Part shown: positions 54,309 to 62,841 of the stretch, one piece after another
Numbering within the stretch: position 1 is the stretch's first letter
Layout of the letters: each line of letters begins with the position of its first letter
Source of the DNA: Sphingobium sp. CR2-8
GTDB lineage: Bacteria; Pseudomonadota; Alphaproteobacteria; Sphingomonadales; Sphingomonadaceae
DNA length: 64,000 nucleotides
NCBI RefSeq assembly: GCF_035818615.1
Contig: NZ_JAYKZY010000002.1
Span: 3,040,501-3,104,500, forward strand
Direction: 5' to 3'
Made by a program: the position numbers and the translations under genes
Notes under the pieces: generated by a model
The model's database searches: none
What the model was told of the DNA's origin: nothing
What the model saw: only the letters and a program-made list of their open reading frames with translations

Positions 54309-55209
54309 CGAGGCAAAGGCCGGCGCGAAGGGCGCGGTCGCCCTGCCCTTCATTCTGGTCGTCCTGATCTGGAGCTCGACCTGGATCGTCATCCGCGATC
54401 AGATCGGATCGGTGCCGGCCAGCTGGTCGGTCTGCTACCGCTTCCTGCTCGCGGGCGTCGCCATGGCGGCCTTCGCCCGGATACGCGGCGTGTCCTTGCG
54501 GATCGGCTGGGACGGCATCCTCTATGCCGCGCTGCTGGGCACGGCGCAGTTCGTGCTGAACTTCAATTTCGTCTATCGCGCCGAACATTATCTGACCTCC
54601 GGCCTGGTCGCGGTCGTCTATGCGATGCTGCTCATCCCCAATTCGATCCTGTCCTTCCTGATTTTTCGCCAACCCGTTAGCCGCGCCTTCATCACCGGAT
54701 CGGTGGTGGCCGTGACGGGTATCGTCCTGATGTTGCTCCACGAATATCATGCCGCCACGATGCGGCCCGACATGGTGCTGCTGGGCGCGGCCTTCTCGCT
54801 CGCGGGCCTCCTGAGCGCGTCGAGCGCCAATGTCATGCAGGGGATGGCGATCGCCCGGCGGCTGCCGATGGTGGCGGTGCTGGCCTGGGCGATGCTGATC
54901 GGCGCAGGGGTGGACGCCCTCTTCGCCTGGGCCACCGTCGGCCCGCCGCAATTCGACCTGCGCTGGGGCTATGTGCTGGGCGTCGGCTGGCTGGGGCTGG
55001 CCGGGTCGGTCGTGACCTTCCCGCTCTATTTCACCCTGATCCAGCGGATGGGCGCAGGCCGCGCCGCCTATACCAGCGTGCTGATCCCGGTGATCGCGAT
55101 GCTGATCTCCACCGTCATGGAGGGCTATCGCTGGAGCGCGCTGGCGATCCTCGGCGCATTGCTCGCCATCGCAGGCATGGCGATCGCCCTGCGCGCCAAG
55201 ACCGCCTAA
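54301..55209 (+). CDS. EamA/DMT-family transporter
   Basis: 302 residues from the ATG at 54301 (MGDEAKAGAKGAVALPFILV). Ten hydrophobic helices occur in two halves, with FILVVLIWSSTWIVIRDQIG at the start and RMGAGRAAYTSVLIPVIAML in the second half, typical of drug/metabolite EamA exporters. Overlap with the threonine aldolase gene suggests export of an amino acid or related metabolite, but no substrate motif exists for this family. Confidence 0.88.
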   Translation: MGDEAKAGAKGAVALPFILVVLIWSSTWIVIRDQIGSVPASWSVCYRFLLAGVAMAAFARIRGVSLRIGWDGILYAALLGTAQFVLNFNFVYRAEHYLTSGLVAVVYAMLLIPNSILSFLIFRQPVSRAFITGSVVAVTGIVLMLLHEYHAATMRPDMVLLGAAFSLAGLLSASSANVMQGMAIARRLPMVAVLAWAMLIGAGVDALFAWATVGPPQFDLRWGYVLGVGWLGLAGSVVTFPLYFTLIQRMGAGRAAYTSVLIPVIAMLISTVMEGYRWSALAILGALLAIAGMAIALRAKTA

Positions 55210-55358
55210 CGCGCGCCGGGCTGGTACCGCCGCTTGGCGGCGTTCACCTTGGCCAGCAGGCTGGCGACGGATTCGGACGAAGCGGCTCGGGCGCCCGGCG
55301 CGGACACATGGGTCATCCGGTCGCTGAGCGCCGAAAAGGCTTTGTGCATGTCGGGCAT
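55206..55358 (-). CDS. Small protein of unknown function (50 aa)
   Basis: A short frame beginning MPDMHKAFSALSDRMTHVSA and ending LAKVNAAKRRYQPGAR. AAGGA stands 7 bases before the ATG. The Ala/Ser-rich helix and basic tail look protein-like. It overlaps the end of the EamA gene by 4 bp on the other strand. No family is recognised. Confidence 0.55.
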   Translation of the reverse strand: MPDMHKAFSALSDRMTHVSAPGARAASSESVASLLAKVNAAKRRYQPGAR

Positions 55359-55470
55359 GAGATCATCCTTGCAGCGTGATGCTCCCGCCCTGCACCGCCT
55401 CGGTTAACAAGGCGTAAACCATGCGCTGAAACGCCTTATACCAAGTTGCTGTCAGGCTCTTATTAAGAGC

Positions 55471-55536
55471 GTTCCCCGGCGCAGGCCGGGGTCCAGTCCT
55501 TCGCTCCGATCTGGACCCCGGCCTGCGCCGGGGAAC
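55471..55536. repeat. Palindromic intergenic repeat (GTTCCCCGGCGCAGGCCGGGG type), copy 3
   Basis: Arms nearly identical to the copies at 39427 and 46632; the loop sequence is different. The rest of the 200-bp gap around it shows no gene. Confidence 0.85.
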
Positions 55537-55559
55537 AGATCAAATCAGGCATGCTGGCA

Positions 55560-56360
55560 TCAAAGACAGGCGCGCAGCCCGTGGCGATAGGTGGGATAGA
55601 GCGGCGACCAGCCCAGCAGCCGCTTCGCCCGGCCATTGGCGACACGGCGGTTTTCCGCGTAGAATCCCCGCGCCATCGGCGACAAGGCCGCCTGTTCCAT
55701 CGTCTGGAGCGGCGGCCAGCACAGGCCCAGCAGGTCGCAGGCCGCCTCGATCACGTCATTCTGCGCGCACGGCAGGTCGTCGGCCAGATTATAGACGCCC
55801 GGCGGGCCGTCGAAGGACGCGATCACCCCGGCGACGATGTCATCGACATGGACGCGACTGAAAACCTGACCCGGCAGGTCGATCCGATGCGCCTTCCCCT
55901 CACGCGCCCGCTCCAGCGCCGAACGCCCCGGCCCATAGATGCCCGGCAGGCGAAAGCGACGCATATCGGGGCGCAACGCCCCCCAGTCCATGTCGGCGGC
56001 GGCGCGGGCGGTCCGCCGCCCCTGCCCCACCGGGCTGCCCTCATCCACCCACGCCCCCGCCGCGTCGCCATAGACGCCGGTCGAGGACAGATAGCCGGTC
56101 CACAGGGCAGGCGCGGCGGCGATCGCGGCGCCATAGCGCGAGAGGACGGGGTCTGCGTCGCCTTCTGGCGGGACGGAGGACAAGATGTGCGTCGCGCTGG
56201 CGATGGCGGCGCGGACGGCACCGTCGTCATCGAAGGCCAGGATATCCGCGCCAGCGCTACGCCGAACGCCCGTCACTCGCCACCCTTGCGCCCGCAGCCG
56301 ATCCGCCAGCCGGGACGCAGTATAACCCATGCCGAGGATGAGCATATGAGGCATCACCAA
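55560..56360 (-). CDS. NAD(P)-dependent epimerase/dehydratase-like SDR protein
   Basis: 266 residues; an ATG at 56354 is also possible. The Rossmann start MLILGMGYTASRLADRLRAQ has a shortened glycine motif, followed by YLSSTGVYGDAAGAWVDEGS with the catalytic Tyr region, and FRLPGIYGPGRSALERAREG. It resembles the YeeZ-like atypical SDR group. The substrate is unknown. It lies downstream of the SUF genes on the same strand and might be read through from them. Confidence 0.8.
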   Translation of the reverse strand: MVMPHMLILGMGYTASRLADRLRAQGWRVTGVRRSAGADILAFDDDGAVRAAIASATHILSSVPPEGDADPVLSRYGAAIAAAPALWTGYLSSTGVYGDAAGAWVDEGSPVGQGRRTARAAADMDWGALRPDMRRFRLPGIYGPGRSALERAREGKAHRIDLPGQVFSRVHVDDIVAGVIASFDGPPGVYNLADDLPCAQNDVIEAACDLLGLCWPPLQTMEQAALSPMARGFYAENRRVANGRAKRLLGWSPLYPTYRHGLRACL

Positions 56361-56428
56361 CCTCCGTTCGGTTCGAGCTTGTCGATAACAATGCGCAAGG
56401 TTCCCGCCTGCGCGGGAACATGGCCGCC

Positions 56429-56791
56429 CTAAACCGTAAAGCTCTCGCCGCAGCCGCAGCTACCCTTGGCATTGGGGTTGTTGAAGACGAACCCGGCGGT
56501 GAAATCATCCTCCACCCAGTCCATCGTCGATCCGATCAGATACAGCACCGACGCGCCGTCGATATACAGCACGCCGCCCGGCGTCTCGATCTTCTCGTCG
56601 AACTTCGCCTCTTGCGTCACATAATCGACCGAATAGGCCAGGCCCGAACAGCCGCGCTTGGGGGTGGACAGCTTGACGCCGATCGCGCCTTCGGGCGCTT
56701 GGCGCATCAGGTCGGCGATACGCGCCTGCGACGTCGGCGTCAGGATGACGGCGGCGGGCCGGGCGCGGGTCTTGGTCTGTACGTCGGTCAT
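56429..56791 (-). CDS. sufA: A-type iron-sulfur carrier (SufA/ErpA-like)
   Basis: 120 residues from the ATG at 56791. Contains VILTPTSQARIADLMRQAPE, the first cysteine in KRGCSGLAYSVDYV, and the C-terminal pair in GSCGCGESFTV, the three ligands of A-type carriers. It hands clusters from the SufBCD scaffold to target proteins. It closes the SUF cluster, separated from sufT by a palindromic repeat. ErpA is the alternative name. Confidence 0.9.
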   Translation of the reverse strand: MTDVQTKTRARPAAVILTPTSQARIADLMRQAPEGAIGVKLSTPKRGCSGLAYSVDYVTQEAKFDEKIETPGGVLYIDGASVLYLIGSTMDWVEDDFTAGFVFNNPNAKGSCGCGESFTV

Positions 56792-56800
56792 TCCAATATC

Positions 56801-56927
56801 CTCCCCCTCCCTGGAAGGGAGGGGCCGGGGGTGGGTCGTTGCCACAAGGCAACGCTTGATGTGACGGGGCGGAGGCGCACTTCGCTCGCCACCCACCCCT
56901 TGATCCCCTCCCTGTCAGGGAGGGGAG
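56801..56927. repeat. Compound palindromic repeat (CCTCCCTGGAAGGGAGGGG type)
   Basis: Outer arms CCCTCCCTGGAAGGGAGGGG (from about 56805) and CCCCTCCCTGTCAGGGAGGG (from about 56905) are each palindromic and also pair with one another. GGGGGTGGGTCG and CGCCACCCACCCC form an inner pair. It lies between sufT and sufA and could attenuate transcription into sufA. Confidence 0.8.
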
Positions 56928-56930
56928 AAA

Positions 56931-57395
56931 CTAGAGCATCCCCAGTTCCAGCTTGGCCTCGTCGCTCATCTTCTGCGGGTCCCATGGCGGGTCCCACACC
57001 AGATTGACCTGCGCGTCGCCCACGCCCGGCACCGCGCCGACGCGCAGTTCGATTTCGCCCGGCATGGATTCGGCGACCGGGCAATGCGGCGTGGTCAGCG
57101 TCATGGTGATGACCGCATGGCCGTCCTCGGTGACGTCCACGCCGTAGATCAGGCCCAGATCGTAGATGTTGACCGGAATTTCCGGATCGTAAATGTCCTT
57201 GAGCGCATCGATGATCGCATCGTAGAGATTGCCGCCCGGCTCGCCCGCCGCGATTTCGCTGGGCTTGGCGGCCAGGAAGCCGTCCAGATAGTCGCGCTGG
57301 CGCGGAGCGGCGTCCGCCGCCACTTCAACACGCGCCTTGGGCGGAGTTTCCACCGCTTCGACTTCTTCCACCACAATCTTCCGTCCCTCGGTCAT
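56931..57395 (-). CDS. sufT: SUF system assembly protein SufT (DUF59/MIP18 family)
   Basis: 154 residues. The MIP18 domain occupies residues about 60-154: IIDALKDIYDPEIPVNIYDL, GHAVITMTLTTPHCPVAESM with the conserved cysteine, and VNLVWDPPWDPQKMSDEAKL. A charged N-terminal extension precedes it. SufT helps mature Fe-S proteins. Its start overlaps the sufS stop by 4 bp. Confidence 0.92.
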   Translation of the reverse strand: MTEGRKIVVEEVEAVETPPKARVEVAADAAPRQRDYLDGFLAAKPSEIAAGEPGGNLYDAIIDALKDIYDPEIPVNIYDLGLIYGVDVTEDGHAVITMTLTTPHCPVAESMPGEIELRVGAVPGVGDAQVNLVWDPPWDPQKMSDEAKLELGML

Positions 57396-58597
57396 CCGAA
57401 AATCTTCCTCACACGCTCCAGGCCATGCACCAGCGCATCCACATCGCTGTCGTCGCTATAGAGGCCGAAGCTGGCCCGCGCGGTCGCCTCGACACCCAGA
57501 TGGCGCATCAGCGGCTGCGCGCAATGATGACCTGCCCGGATCGCGACGCCCGTTTCGTCCAATATGGTGCCGACATCGTGCGGATGCACCCCCTCGACCG
57601 CAAAAGACAGGATGCCGGCGCTGTCGTCCGGCCCGAACAGGCGGATGCTGTTCATGCCCTTCAATGCCGCCCGCGCCTTGCTCACCAGCGCGCATTCATG
57701 CGCATGGACCCGGTCCAGACCGATGGCCTGCACATAGTCGATCGCGGCGGACAGACCCACCACGCCGGTAATGTGCGGCGTCCCCGCCTCGAAGCGGGTA
57801 GGCGCGGGGGCGTAGGTCGTCTTTTCGAACGTCACCTTGTCGATCATAGACCCGCCCCCCTGATAGGGCGGCATGGCGTCCAGCAGCTCGGCCCGGCCCC
57901 ACAGCACCCCGATGCCGGTCGGGCCATAGAGCTTGTGCGCGGAAAAGACGTAGAAATCGCAGTCCATTGCCTGCACGTCCACCGCCAGCCGCGGCACCGC
58001 CTGACATCCGTCGATCAATATCTTCGCGCCCACCATATGGGCGATGTCGGCGGCGCGGCGCACGTCCAGCACGCTACCCAGCACATTGGACACATGGGCG
58101 AGCGCCACCATGCGATGCCGGGGCGTGATCATCGCGCGCATCGCATCCAGGTCGATCTTGCCGTCGCCGGTCAGCGGCACGACGTCGATATGCGCGCCCA
58201 CTTTCTCGGCCACCATCTGCCACGGCACGATATTGCTGTGATGCTCCAGCGTGGACAGCAGGATGCGGTCGCCCGCCTGCAACTGCGTCCCGGCCCAGCA
58301 TTGCGCGACCAGATTGATCCCCTCGGTCGCGCCGCGCACATAGACGATCTCGCCGTCCGACTTGGCCCCGATAAACCCGGCGACCTTGCGCCGCGCCGCT
58401 TCATAGGCCAGCGTCATGTTCGCCGATCGCTCATAGACGCCGCGATGCACCGTCGCATAGTCCGGCCCATAGGCGCGCGCGATCGCGTCGATCACGGCGT
58501 TCGGCTTCTGCGCCGTCGCCGCGCTGTCGAGATAATGCCAGTCGCCGACACCGGGAAAGTCATCCCGCAACCGTAAAGTCTGGGCAAGATCACTCAT
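57392..58597 (-). CDS. sufS: Cysteine desulfurase SufS
   Basis: 401 residues from the ATG at 58597, which overlaps the sufD stop. PLP enzyme with YLDSAATAQKPNAVIDAIAR, TLEHHSNIVPWQMV, the PLP lysine in FSAHKLYGPTGIG (near residue 222) and the active cysteine in IRAGHHCAQPLMRHLG (near 359). It releases sulfur from cysteine for SufBCD. No sufE or sufU gene is in the cluster, so the sulfur acceptor must be encoded elsewhere. Confidence 0.95.
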   Translation of the reverse strand: MSDLAQTLRLRDDFPGVGDWHYLDSAATAQKPNAVIDAIARAYGPDYATVHRGVYERSANMTLAYEAARRKVAGFIGAKSDGEIVYVRGATEGINLVAQCWAGTQLQAGDRILLSTLEHHSNIVPWQMVAEKVGAHIDVVPLTGDGKIDLDAMRAMITPRHRMVALAHVSNVLGSVLDVRRAADIAHMVGAKILIDGCQAVPRLAVDVQAMDCDFYVFSAHKLYGPTGIGVLWGRAELLDAMPPYQGGGSMIDKVTFEKTTYAPAPTRFEAGTPHITGVVGLSAAIDYVQAIGLDRVHAHECALVSKARAALKGMNSIRLFGPDDSAGILSFAVEGVHPHDVGTILDETGVAIRAGHHCAQPLMRHLGVEATARASFGLYSDDSDVDALVHGLERVRKIFG

Positions 58598-59346
58598 ACC
58601 AGCGCCTCCAGCTTGGCGATCGCGGCGGCTTCCAGCATCTCCTTGACCGCCTCGTCCGCGACATCGTCGAACACGCCCGCGACGAACGACCGCAGCAGCA
58701 GCGTCTTGGCCGTCGCCGGGTCCATGCCGCGCGACGCCATGTAGAACAGCGCCGCCTTGTCCAGTTCGCCCACCGTCGCGCCATGCGCGCATTTCACGTC
58801 GTCGGCGAAGATTTCCAGTTCCGGCTTGGCGTTGGCCGTGGCCGTCCGGTCCAGCAGCATCGCCTTGACCGACTGGAACGCATCGGTCCGCTGCGCGTCG
58901 CGCGCGACATTGATGCTGCCCAGATAACTGCCCGTTGCGCGCTGGCCCAGGATAGACCGGATCGTCTGGCCGCTCGTCGAATCGGGCTTGGCGTGCGTGA
59001 CGCTGGTGATGATCTCCAGCGTCTGGTCCCCGCCGCCCAGGATCGCGCCGTTCAGTTCGAAATGCGCGTGGCTCCCGATCGTGACATGGAACGTCACCCG
59101 CCCCAGCTTGCCGCCGATATTGAGCACATGAAAATCGCACCGCGCCCCGTCGGCGATGGTGATGACATAGTCATGCACCGCCGCCGCGCCGTCGCCTGCA
59201 TCCTGCAACAGATGATGGCGCGCGGTGTCCCCCGCCGCCACATCGATGCGCGTCGGCGCAGGCGTTGGCCAGATGGTGGCGACAGCCTCCACATCGCTAT
59301 AGCGCCAGTCTTCATCCTTGCGCGTGGGAAGAGCCGATGCGTTCAT
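58594..59346 (-). CDS. sufD: Fe-S assembly scaffold protein SufD
   Basis: 250 residues, shorter than the E. coli protein (about 420), as often in this group. Recognised by the start TRKDEDWRYSDVEAVATIW, HFELNGAILGGGDQTLEIIT and the C-terminal CAHGATVGELDKAALFYMAS plus RGMDPATAKTLLLRSFVAGV. It forms SufBC2D with the neighbours. A palindromic repeat separates it from sufC. Confidence 0.93.
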   Translation of the reverse strand: MNASALPTRKDEDWRYSDVEAVATIWPTPAPTRIDVAAGDTARHHLLQDAGDGAAAVHDYVITIADGARCDFHVLNIGGKLGRVTFHVTIGSHAHFELNGAILGGGDQTLEIITSVTHAKPDSTSGQTIRSILGQRATGSYLGSINVARDAQRTDAFQSVKAMLLDRTATANAKPELEIFADDVKCAHGATVGELDKAALFYMASRGMDPATAKTLLLRSFVAGVFDDVADEAVKEMLEAAAIAKLEALV

Positions 59347-59365
59347 TCTCTAGCCTTCCCAGCCT

Positions 59366-59456
59366 CGTCACCCTGAACTTGTTTCAGGGTCCATTTCCCG
59401 ACACGCGCCGTCACGCCCGGCGGCGCGATGGATGCTGAAACCAGTTCAGCATGACG
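59366..59456. repeat. Palindromic intergenic repeat (CGTCACCCTGAACTTGTTTC type)
   Basis: The left arm CGTCACCCTGAACTTGTTTC (from 59366) and the right arm GCTGAAACCAGTTCAGCATG are imperfect inverted copies. It lies between sufC and sufD. A fragment of the same arm occurs after the S41 protease gene (about 16290-16307). Confidence 0.75.
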
Positions 59457-59479
59457 AAAGAAGAGTAATGTCATTTGCG

Positions 59480-60226
59480 TCACGCGGCGACCACCTCGGC
59501 ATAACCCTCGCGCTCCAGTTCCAGCGCCAGTTCCGGCCCGCCCGACTTCACGATCCGGCCGCCCGCCAGCACATGCACATAGTCCGGCTTCACATAGTCG
59601 AGCAGCCGCTGATAATGGGTGATGAGCAGCACGGCCTTGTCAGGCTTGCGCATGATCGCGTTGATCCCCGCCCCCACGATCTTGAGCGCATCAATGTCGA
59701 GGCCGCTGTCCGTCTCGTCCAATATCGCCAGCTTGGGGTCGAGTATCCCCATCTGCACCATTTCCGCGCGCTTCTTCTCGCCGCCCGAAAAGCCGACATT
59801 CACCGGCCGCTTGAGCATCTCCATGTCGAGGCCCAGCAGCCCGGCCTTCTCCTTGGCCAGCCGGATGAACTCGCCGCCATTCAATTCCTTCTCGCCCCGC
59901 GCGCGCTTCTGGCTGTTCAGGCTCTCGCGCAGAAATTGCAGGTTCGACACGCCAGGAATCTCGACCGGATATTGAAAGCCCAGGAACAGCCCCGCCGCCG
60001 CACGCGCATGCGGCTCCATGTCGAACAGGTCGGCGCCGTCGAACGTCGCGCTGCCGCCCGTCACGTCATAGCCCGGCCGCCCGCCCAGCGTATAGGCGAG
60101 CGTCGACTTGCCCGCGCCGTTCGGCCCCATGATCGCGTGGATTTCGCCCGCGTTGATGGTCAGCGACAATCCCTTCAGGATCGCCTTGCCGTCGATATCG
60201 TTGGTCAGTTGGTCGATCGTCAGCAT
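59480..60226 (-). CDS. sufC: Fe-S assembly ATPase SufC
   Basis: 248 residues. ABC ATPase with Walker A MGPNGAGKSTLAYTLGG, the signature NVGFSGGEKKRAEMVQMG and Walker B LAILDETDSGLDIDALKIVG, which are the SufC forms. It powers conformational change of the SufBCD scaffold. It follows the small hypothetical gene by 3 bp. Confidence 0.96.
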   Translation of the reverse strand: MLTIDQLTNDIDGKAILKGLSLTINAGEIHAIMGPNGAGKSTLAYTLGGRPGYDVTGGSATFDGADLFDMEPHARAAAGLFLGFQYPVEIPGVSNLQFLRESLNSQKRARGEKELNGGEFIRLAKEKAGLLGLDMEMLKRPVNVGFSGGEKKRAEMVQMGILDPKLAILDETDSGLDIDALKIVGAGINAIMRKPDKAVLLITHYQRLLDYVKPDYVHVLAGGRIVKSGGPELALELEREGYAEVVAA

Positions 60227-60229
60227 CTC

Positions 60230-60685
60230 TTATCCTTCATGCGCGCGCTGGAGCGTCCGCGCGGTCCAGAACGCCATGTCGCGCACGTCGCCCGGCGCGG
60301 GGAACAGCGTATCGATATAGCGCTTCACCGGCATATAGGGCCACCAGTCGGCCTCGCCTTCCGGCGGTCCCTTTTCCAGCAGCGCCACGACGAACTCGCT
60401 GACCGGCCCCATGCGCGCCAGGTTGGGCGCCTTGGCCTTGTGGAACGCCTTGTCCTTGCGCAGCTTCTCGGTCATCGCCGCATCGGCCTTTTGCAGGGCG
60501 TCGCGGCTCTGCGCCTCATAGGCGTCCAGATCGCCGAAATCGGCCCGCGCACGCGGCTCCAGCTCGCCCTCTTCCAGCTCATAATCCTCGGTCAGGATAC
60601 GGATCGCGGCGGTCCATGACTGGCCATTGCCGACATCCTCCGCGAAATCCGCGAGGGCATCCTGAATATCGTCTTCGTCGCTCAA
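60230..60685 (-). CDS. Uncharacterised protein encoded within the SUF operon
   Basis: 151 residues, acidic at the start (MSDEDDIQDALADFAEDVGN), with helices around QSRDALQKADAAMTEKLRKD and a tryptophan-rich segment WWPYMPVKRYIDTLFPAPGD. No cysteine is present, so it is unlikely to carry a cluster itself. Its place between sufB and sufC, 3 bp from sufC, makes a role in Fe-S assembly or its control likely by context only. Confidence 0.7.
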   Translation of the reverse strand: MSDEDDIQDALADFAEDVGNGQSWTAAIRILTEDYELEEGELEPRARADFGDLDAYEAQSRDALQKADAAMTEKLRKDKAFHKAKAPNLARMGPVSEFVVALLEKGPPEGEADWWPYMPVKRYIDTLFPAPGDVRDMAFWTARTLQRAHEG

Positions 60686-60712
60686 GTCTCAGTCCTTCTA
60701 ACTTCAAGCTAT

Positions 60713-60796
60713 CGTCGCCCCGGACTTGATCCGGGGTCCCGCTGTCTTCACGCCCGATCCCGCAAAGCGGGATGCCGGATCAAGTCCGGCATGACG
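60713..60796. repeat. Palindromic intergenic repeat (CCGGACTTGATCCGGGG type)
   Basis: The arms at 60713-60740 and 60769-60796 are inverted copies, with an inner hairpin CCCGCAAAGCGGG. It is the same family as the repeat at 8271-8366 and lies between sufB and the hypothetical gene. Confidence 0.82.
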
Positions 60797-60815
60797 AGGG
60801 AAGAGACGGCACGCA

Positions 60816-62300
60816 TCACCCCACACTGCCTTCGAGGCTGATCCCCAGCAGCTTCTGCGCCTCGACCGCAAACTCCATCGGCAGCTGCTGCAACACCTCC
60901 CGCGCGAAGCCGTTGACGATCAGCGACACCGCGCTCTCCGCATCCAGCCCGCGCTGCATCGCGTAGAACAGCTGGTCGTCGGAAATCTTGCTCGTCGTCG
61001 CCTCATGCTCGATCTGGGCGCTCGGATTGCGCACCTCGATATAGGGCACGGTATGCGCGCCGCACTGGTCGCCCAGCAGCAGCGAATCGCACTGGGTGAA
61101 GTTGCGCACCCCTTCGGCCCCCGGCGCCACACGCACAAGCCCGCGATAGGTGTTGTTCGACCGCCCGGCCGAAATCCCCTTCGACACGATGGTCGATCGC
61201 GTGCCTCTACCATTGTGGATCATCTTGGTGCCGGTATCGGCCTGCTGCCTGTTATTCGTCAGCGCGACGGAATAGAATTCGCCCACGCTATTCTCGCCAT
61301 TCAGCACGCAGGAGGGATATTTCCACGTAATCGCGGAGCCGGTTTCGACCTGCGTCCAGCTGACCTTGCTGTTGCGTCCCTGGCACAGCGCCCGCTTGGT
61401 CACGAAATTATAGATGCCGCCCTTGCCGTTCTCGTCGCCCGGATACCAGTTCTGCACGGTCGAATATTTGATCTCCGCATCGTCCAGCGCGACCAGTTCC
61501 ACCACGGCGGCATGCAGCTGGTTCTCGTCGCGCATCGGCGCGGTGCAACCCTCCAGATAGGACACATAGCTGCCTTCGTCCGCGACGATCAGCGTCCGCT
61601 CGAACTGCCCCGTATTCTCGGCATTGATGCGGAAATAGGTGGACAATTCCATCGGGCAGCGCACGCCTTTGGGAATGTAAACGAACGTCCCGTCGGAAAA
61701 GACCGCGCAGTTCAATGTGGCGAAATAATTGTCGTGCATCGGCACGATCTTGCCCATCCACTTCTTCACCAGATCGGGATATTCGCGCACCGCCTCGCTG
61801 ATGGAGCGGAAGATGACGCCCGCCTCCTCCAACTCCTTGCGGAAGGTGGTGGCGACGCTGACGCTGTCGAACACCGCGTCCACCGCGACCCGGCGCGATC
61901 CCTTGACCCCCGCCAGCACTTCCTGCTCGGCGATGGGGATGCCCAGCTTCTTGTAGGTCGCCAGAATTTCCGGATCGACCTCGTCCAGGCTGTCCAGCTC
62001 CACCTTCTTCTTCGGCTCGGCGTAATAATAGGCGTCCTGATAGTCGATCGGCGGCACGTTCAGCTTCGCCCAGTCGGGCGGCGTCATCGTCTTCCACATC
62101 GCAAACGCCTTCAACCGCCAGTCGAGCAGCCATTGCGGCTCCTTCTTCTTGGCGGAAATGAAGCGGACCGTATCCTCGTTCAGCCCCTTGGGCGCGAAAT
62201 CCTGCTCGATCGCCGACGACCAGCCATGTTCGTAGGTGGAGGCGCGATCGGCGGCCTCCTGCGCTTCAAGGTTGCGAATGGTCGTGGTTTGTTCGGTCAT
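60816..62300 (-). CDS. sufB: Fe-S assembly scaffold protein SufB
   Basis: 494 residues from the ATG at 62300, within the stop of the Rrf2 gene. Typical SufB blocks include [80 protein letters not shown] and [20 protein letters not shown]. It builds nascent clusters with SufC and SufD. The translational overlap places it directly under the Rrf2 regulator. Confidence 0.97.
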   Translation of the reverse strand: MTEQTTTIRNLEAQEAADRASTYEHGWSSAIEQDFAPKGLNEDTVRFISAKKKEPQWLLDWRLKAFAMWKTMTPPDWAKLNVPPIDYQDAYYYAEPKKKVELDSLDEVDPEILATYKKLGIPIAEQEVLAGVKGSRRVAVDAVFDSVSVATTFRKELEEAGVIFRSISEAVREYPDLVKKWMGKIVPMHDNYFATLNCAVFSDGTFVYIPKGVRCPMELSTYFRINAENTGQFERTLIVADEGSYVSYLEGCTAPMRDENQLHAAVVELVALDDAEIKYSTVQNWYPGDENGKGGIYNFVTKRALCQGRNSKVSWTQVETGSAITWKYPSCVLNGENSVGEFYSVALTNNRQQADTGTKMIHNGRGTRSTIVSKGISAGRSNNTYRGLVRVAPGAEGVRNFTQCDSLLLGDQCGAHTVPYIEVRNPSAQIEHEATTSKISDDQLFYAMQRGLDAESAVSLIVNGFAREVLQQLPMEFAVEAQKLLGISLEGSVG

Positions 62301-62740
62301 GCCATTTCTCGTGTCAGGCTGGCGATCGTCACGTTCGCGAGCGCGTCGCGGATCGCTTCGTTCGCGACATTCATGTGCGGGCGAATGCGGCAATCCTGTT
62401 CCAGATTGCAGTCATGCGCCCCTTGTTCGCTGCATGCGGTCATGGCGATCGGCCCTTCGACCGCCTCCACCACATCCGCCAGCGTGATCGTGGCGGGCGG
62501 GCGCGACAGCCGCACCCCGCCGCCGGTGCCCCGGCTCGATTCGAGCAGACCGGCGGCCGACAGGCGGCTCACCAGCTTCTGCGCGGTCGGCAGGGGGATG
62601 CCGGTTTCCGCGCTCAGCGTGGTCGCGTTCATCTTCGCCGCGCGCTGCACGTCCGCAGGCGCCAGCCCGGCATGGCCGCAATGGCGCGCAGCGGCGGACA
62701 TCAGCACGACCGCATAATCTGCAAAGCTCGATAATTTCAT
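62297..62740 (-). CDS. Rrf2-family (IscR-like) regulator of the SUF operon
   Basis: 147 residues. The winged helix is [20 protein letters not shown] with [20 protein letters not shown]. Three cysteines near the C-terminus ([18 protein letters not shown]) are spaced like those that bind a 2Fe-2S cluster in IscR, though the first gap is longer. It is the first gene of the SUF operon, so autoregulation by Fe-S status is expected. Confidence 0.92.
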   Translation of the reverse strand: MKLSSFADYAVVLMSAAARHCGHAGLAPADVQRAAKMNATTLSAETGIPLPTAQKLVSRLSAAGLLESSRGTGGGVRLSRPPATITLADVVEAVEGPIAMTACSEQGAHDCNLEQDCRIRPHMNVANEAIRDALANVTIASLTREMA

Positions 62741-62745
62741 ATCAA

Positions 62746-62762
62746 TTGCGAACCATTCTCAA
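62746..62762 (-). promoter_or_regulatory. Probable Fur-type iron box before the SUF operon
   Basis: TTGCGAACCATTCTCAA is an imperfect palindrome (TTGCGAAC against TTGAGAAT) that closely follows the alphaproteobacterial Fur pattern. It stands 5 bp before the start codon of the Rrf2 gene, so it probably overlaps the start of transcription or the leader. Confidence 0.6.
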
Positions 62763-62784
62763 ATCGGACCGATTCCATCCGATT
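62762..62784. promoter_or_regulatory. Second palindrome at the SUF promoter (candidate Rrf2 operator)
   Basis: AATCGGACCGATT (62762-62774) is a perfect 13-bp palindrome, and ATCCGATT (62777-62784) adds a third half-site. It directly abuts the Fur-like box in the 101-bp gap between the Rrf2 and AraC genes. The likely binder is the Rrf2 protein itself, but this is inferred from position. Confidence 0.5.
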
Positions 62785-62841
62785 GGGCGCATGTGGTCGC
62801 TGGCGCTTAATGAATCAAGGGATTTCTACCAGGAAAGCCGG

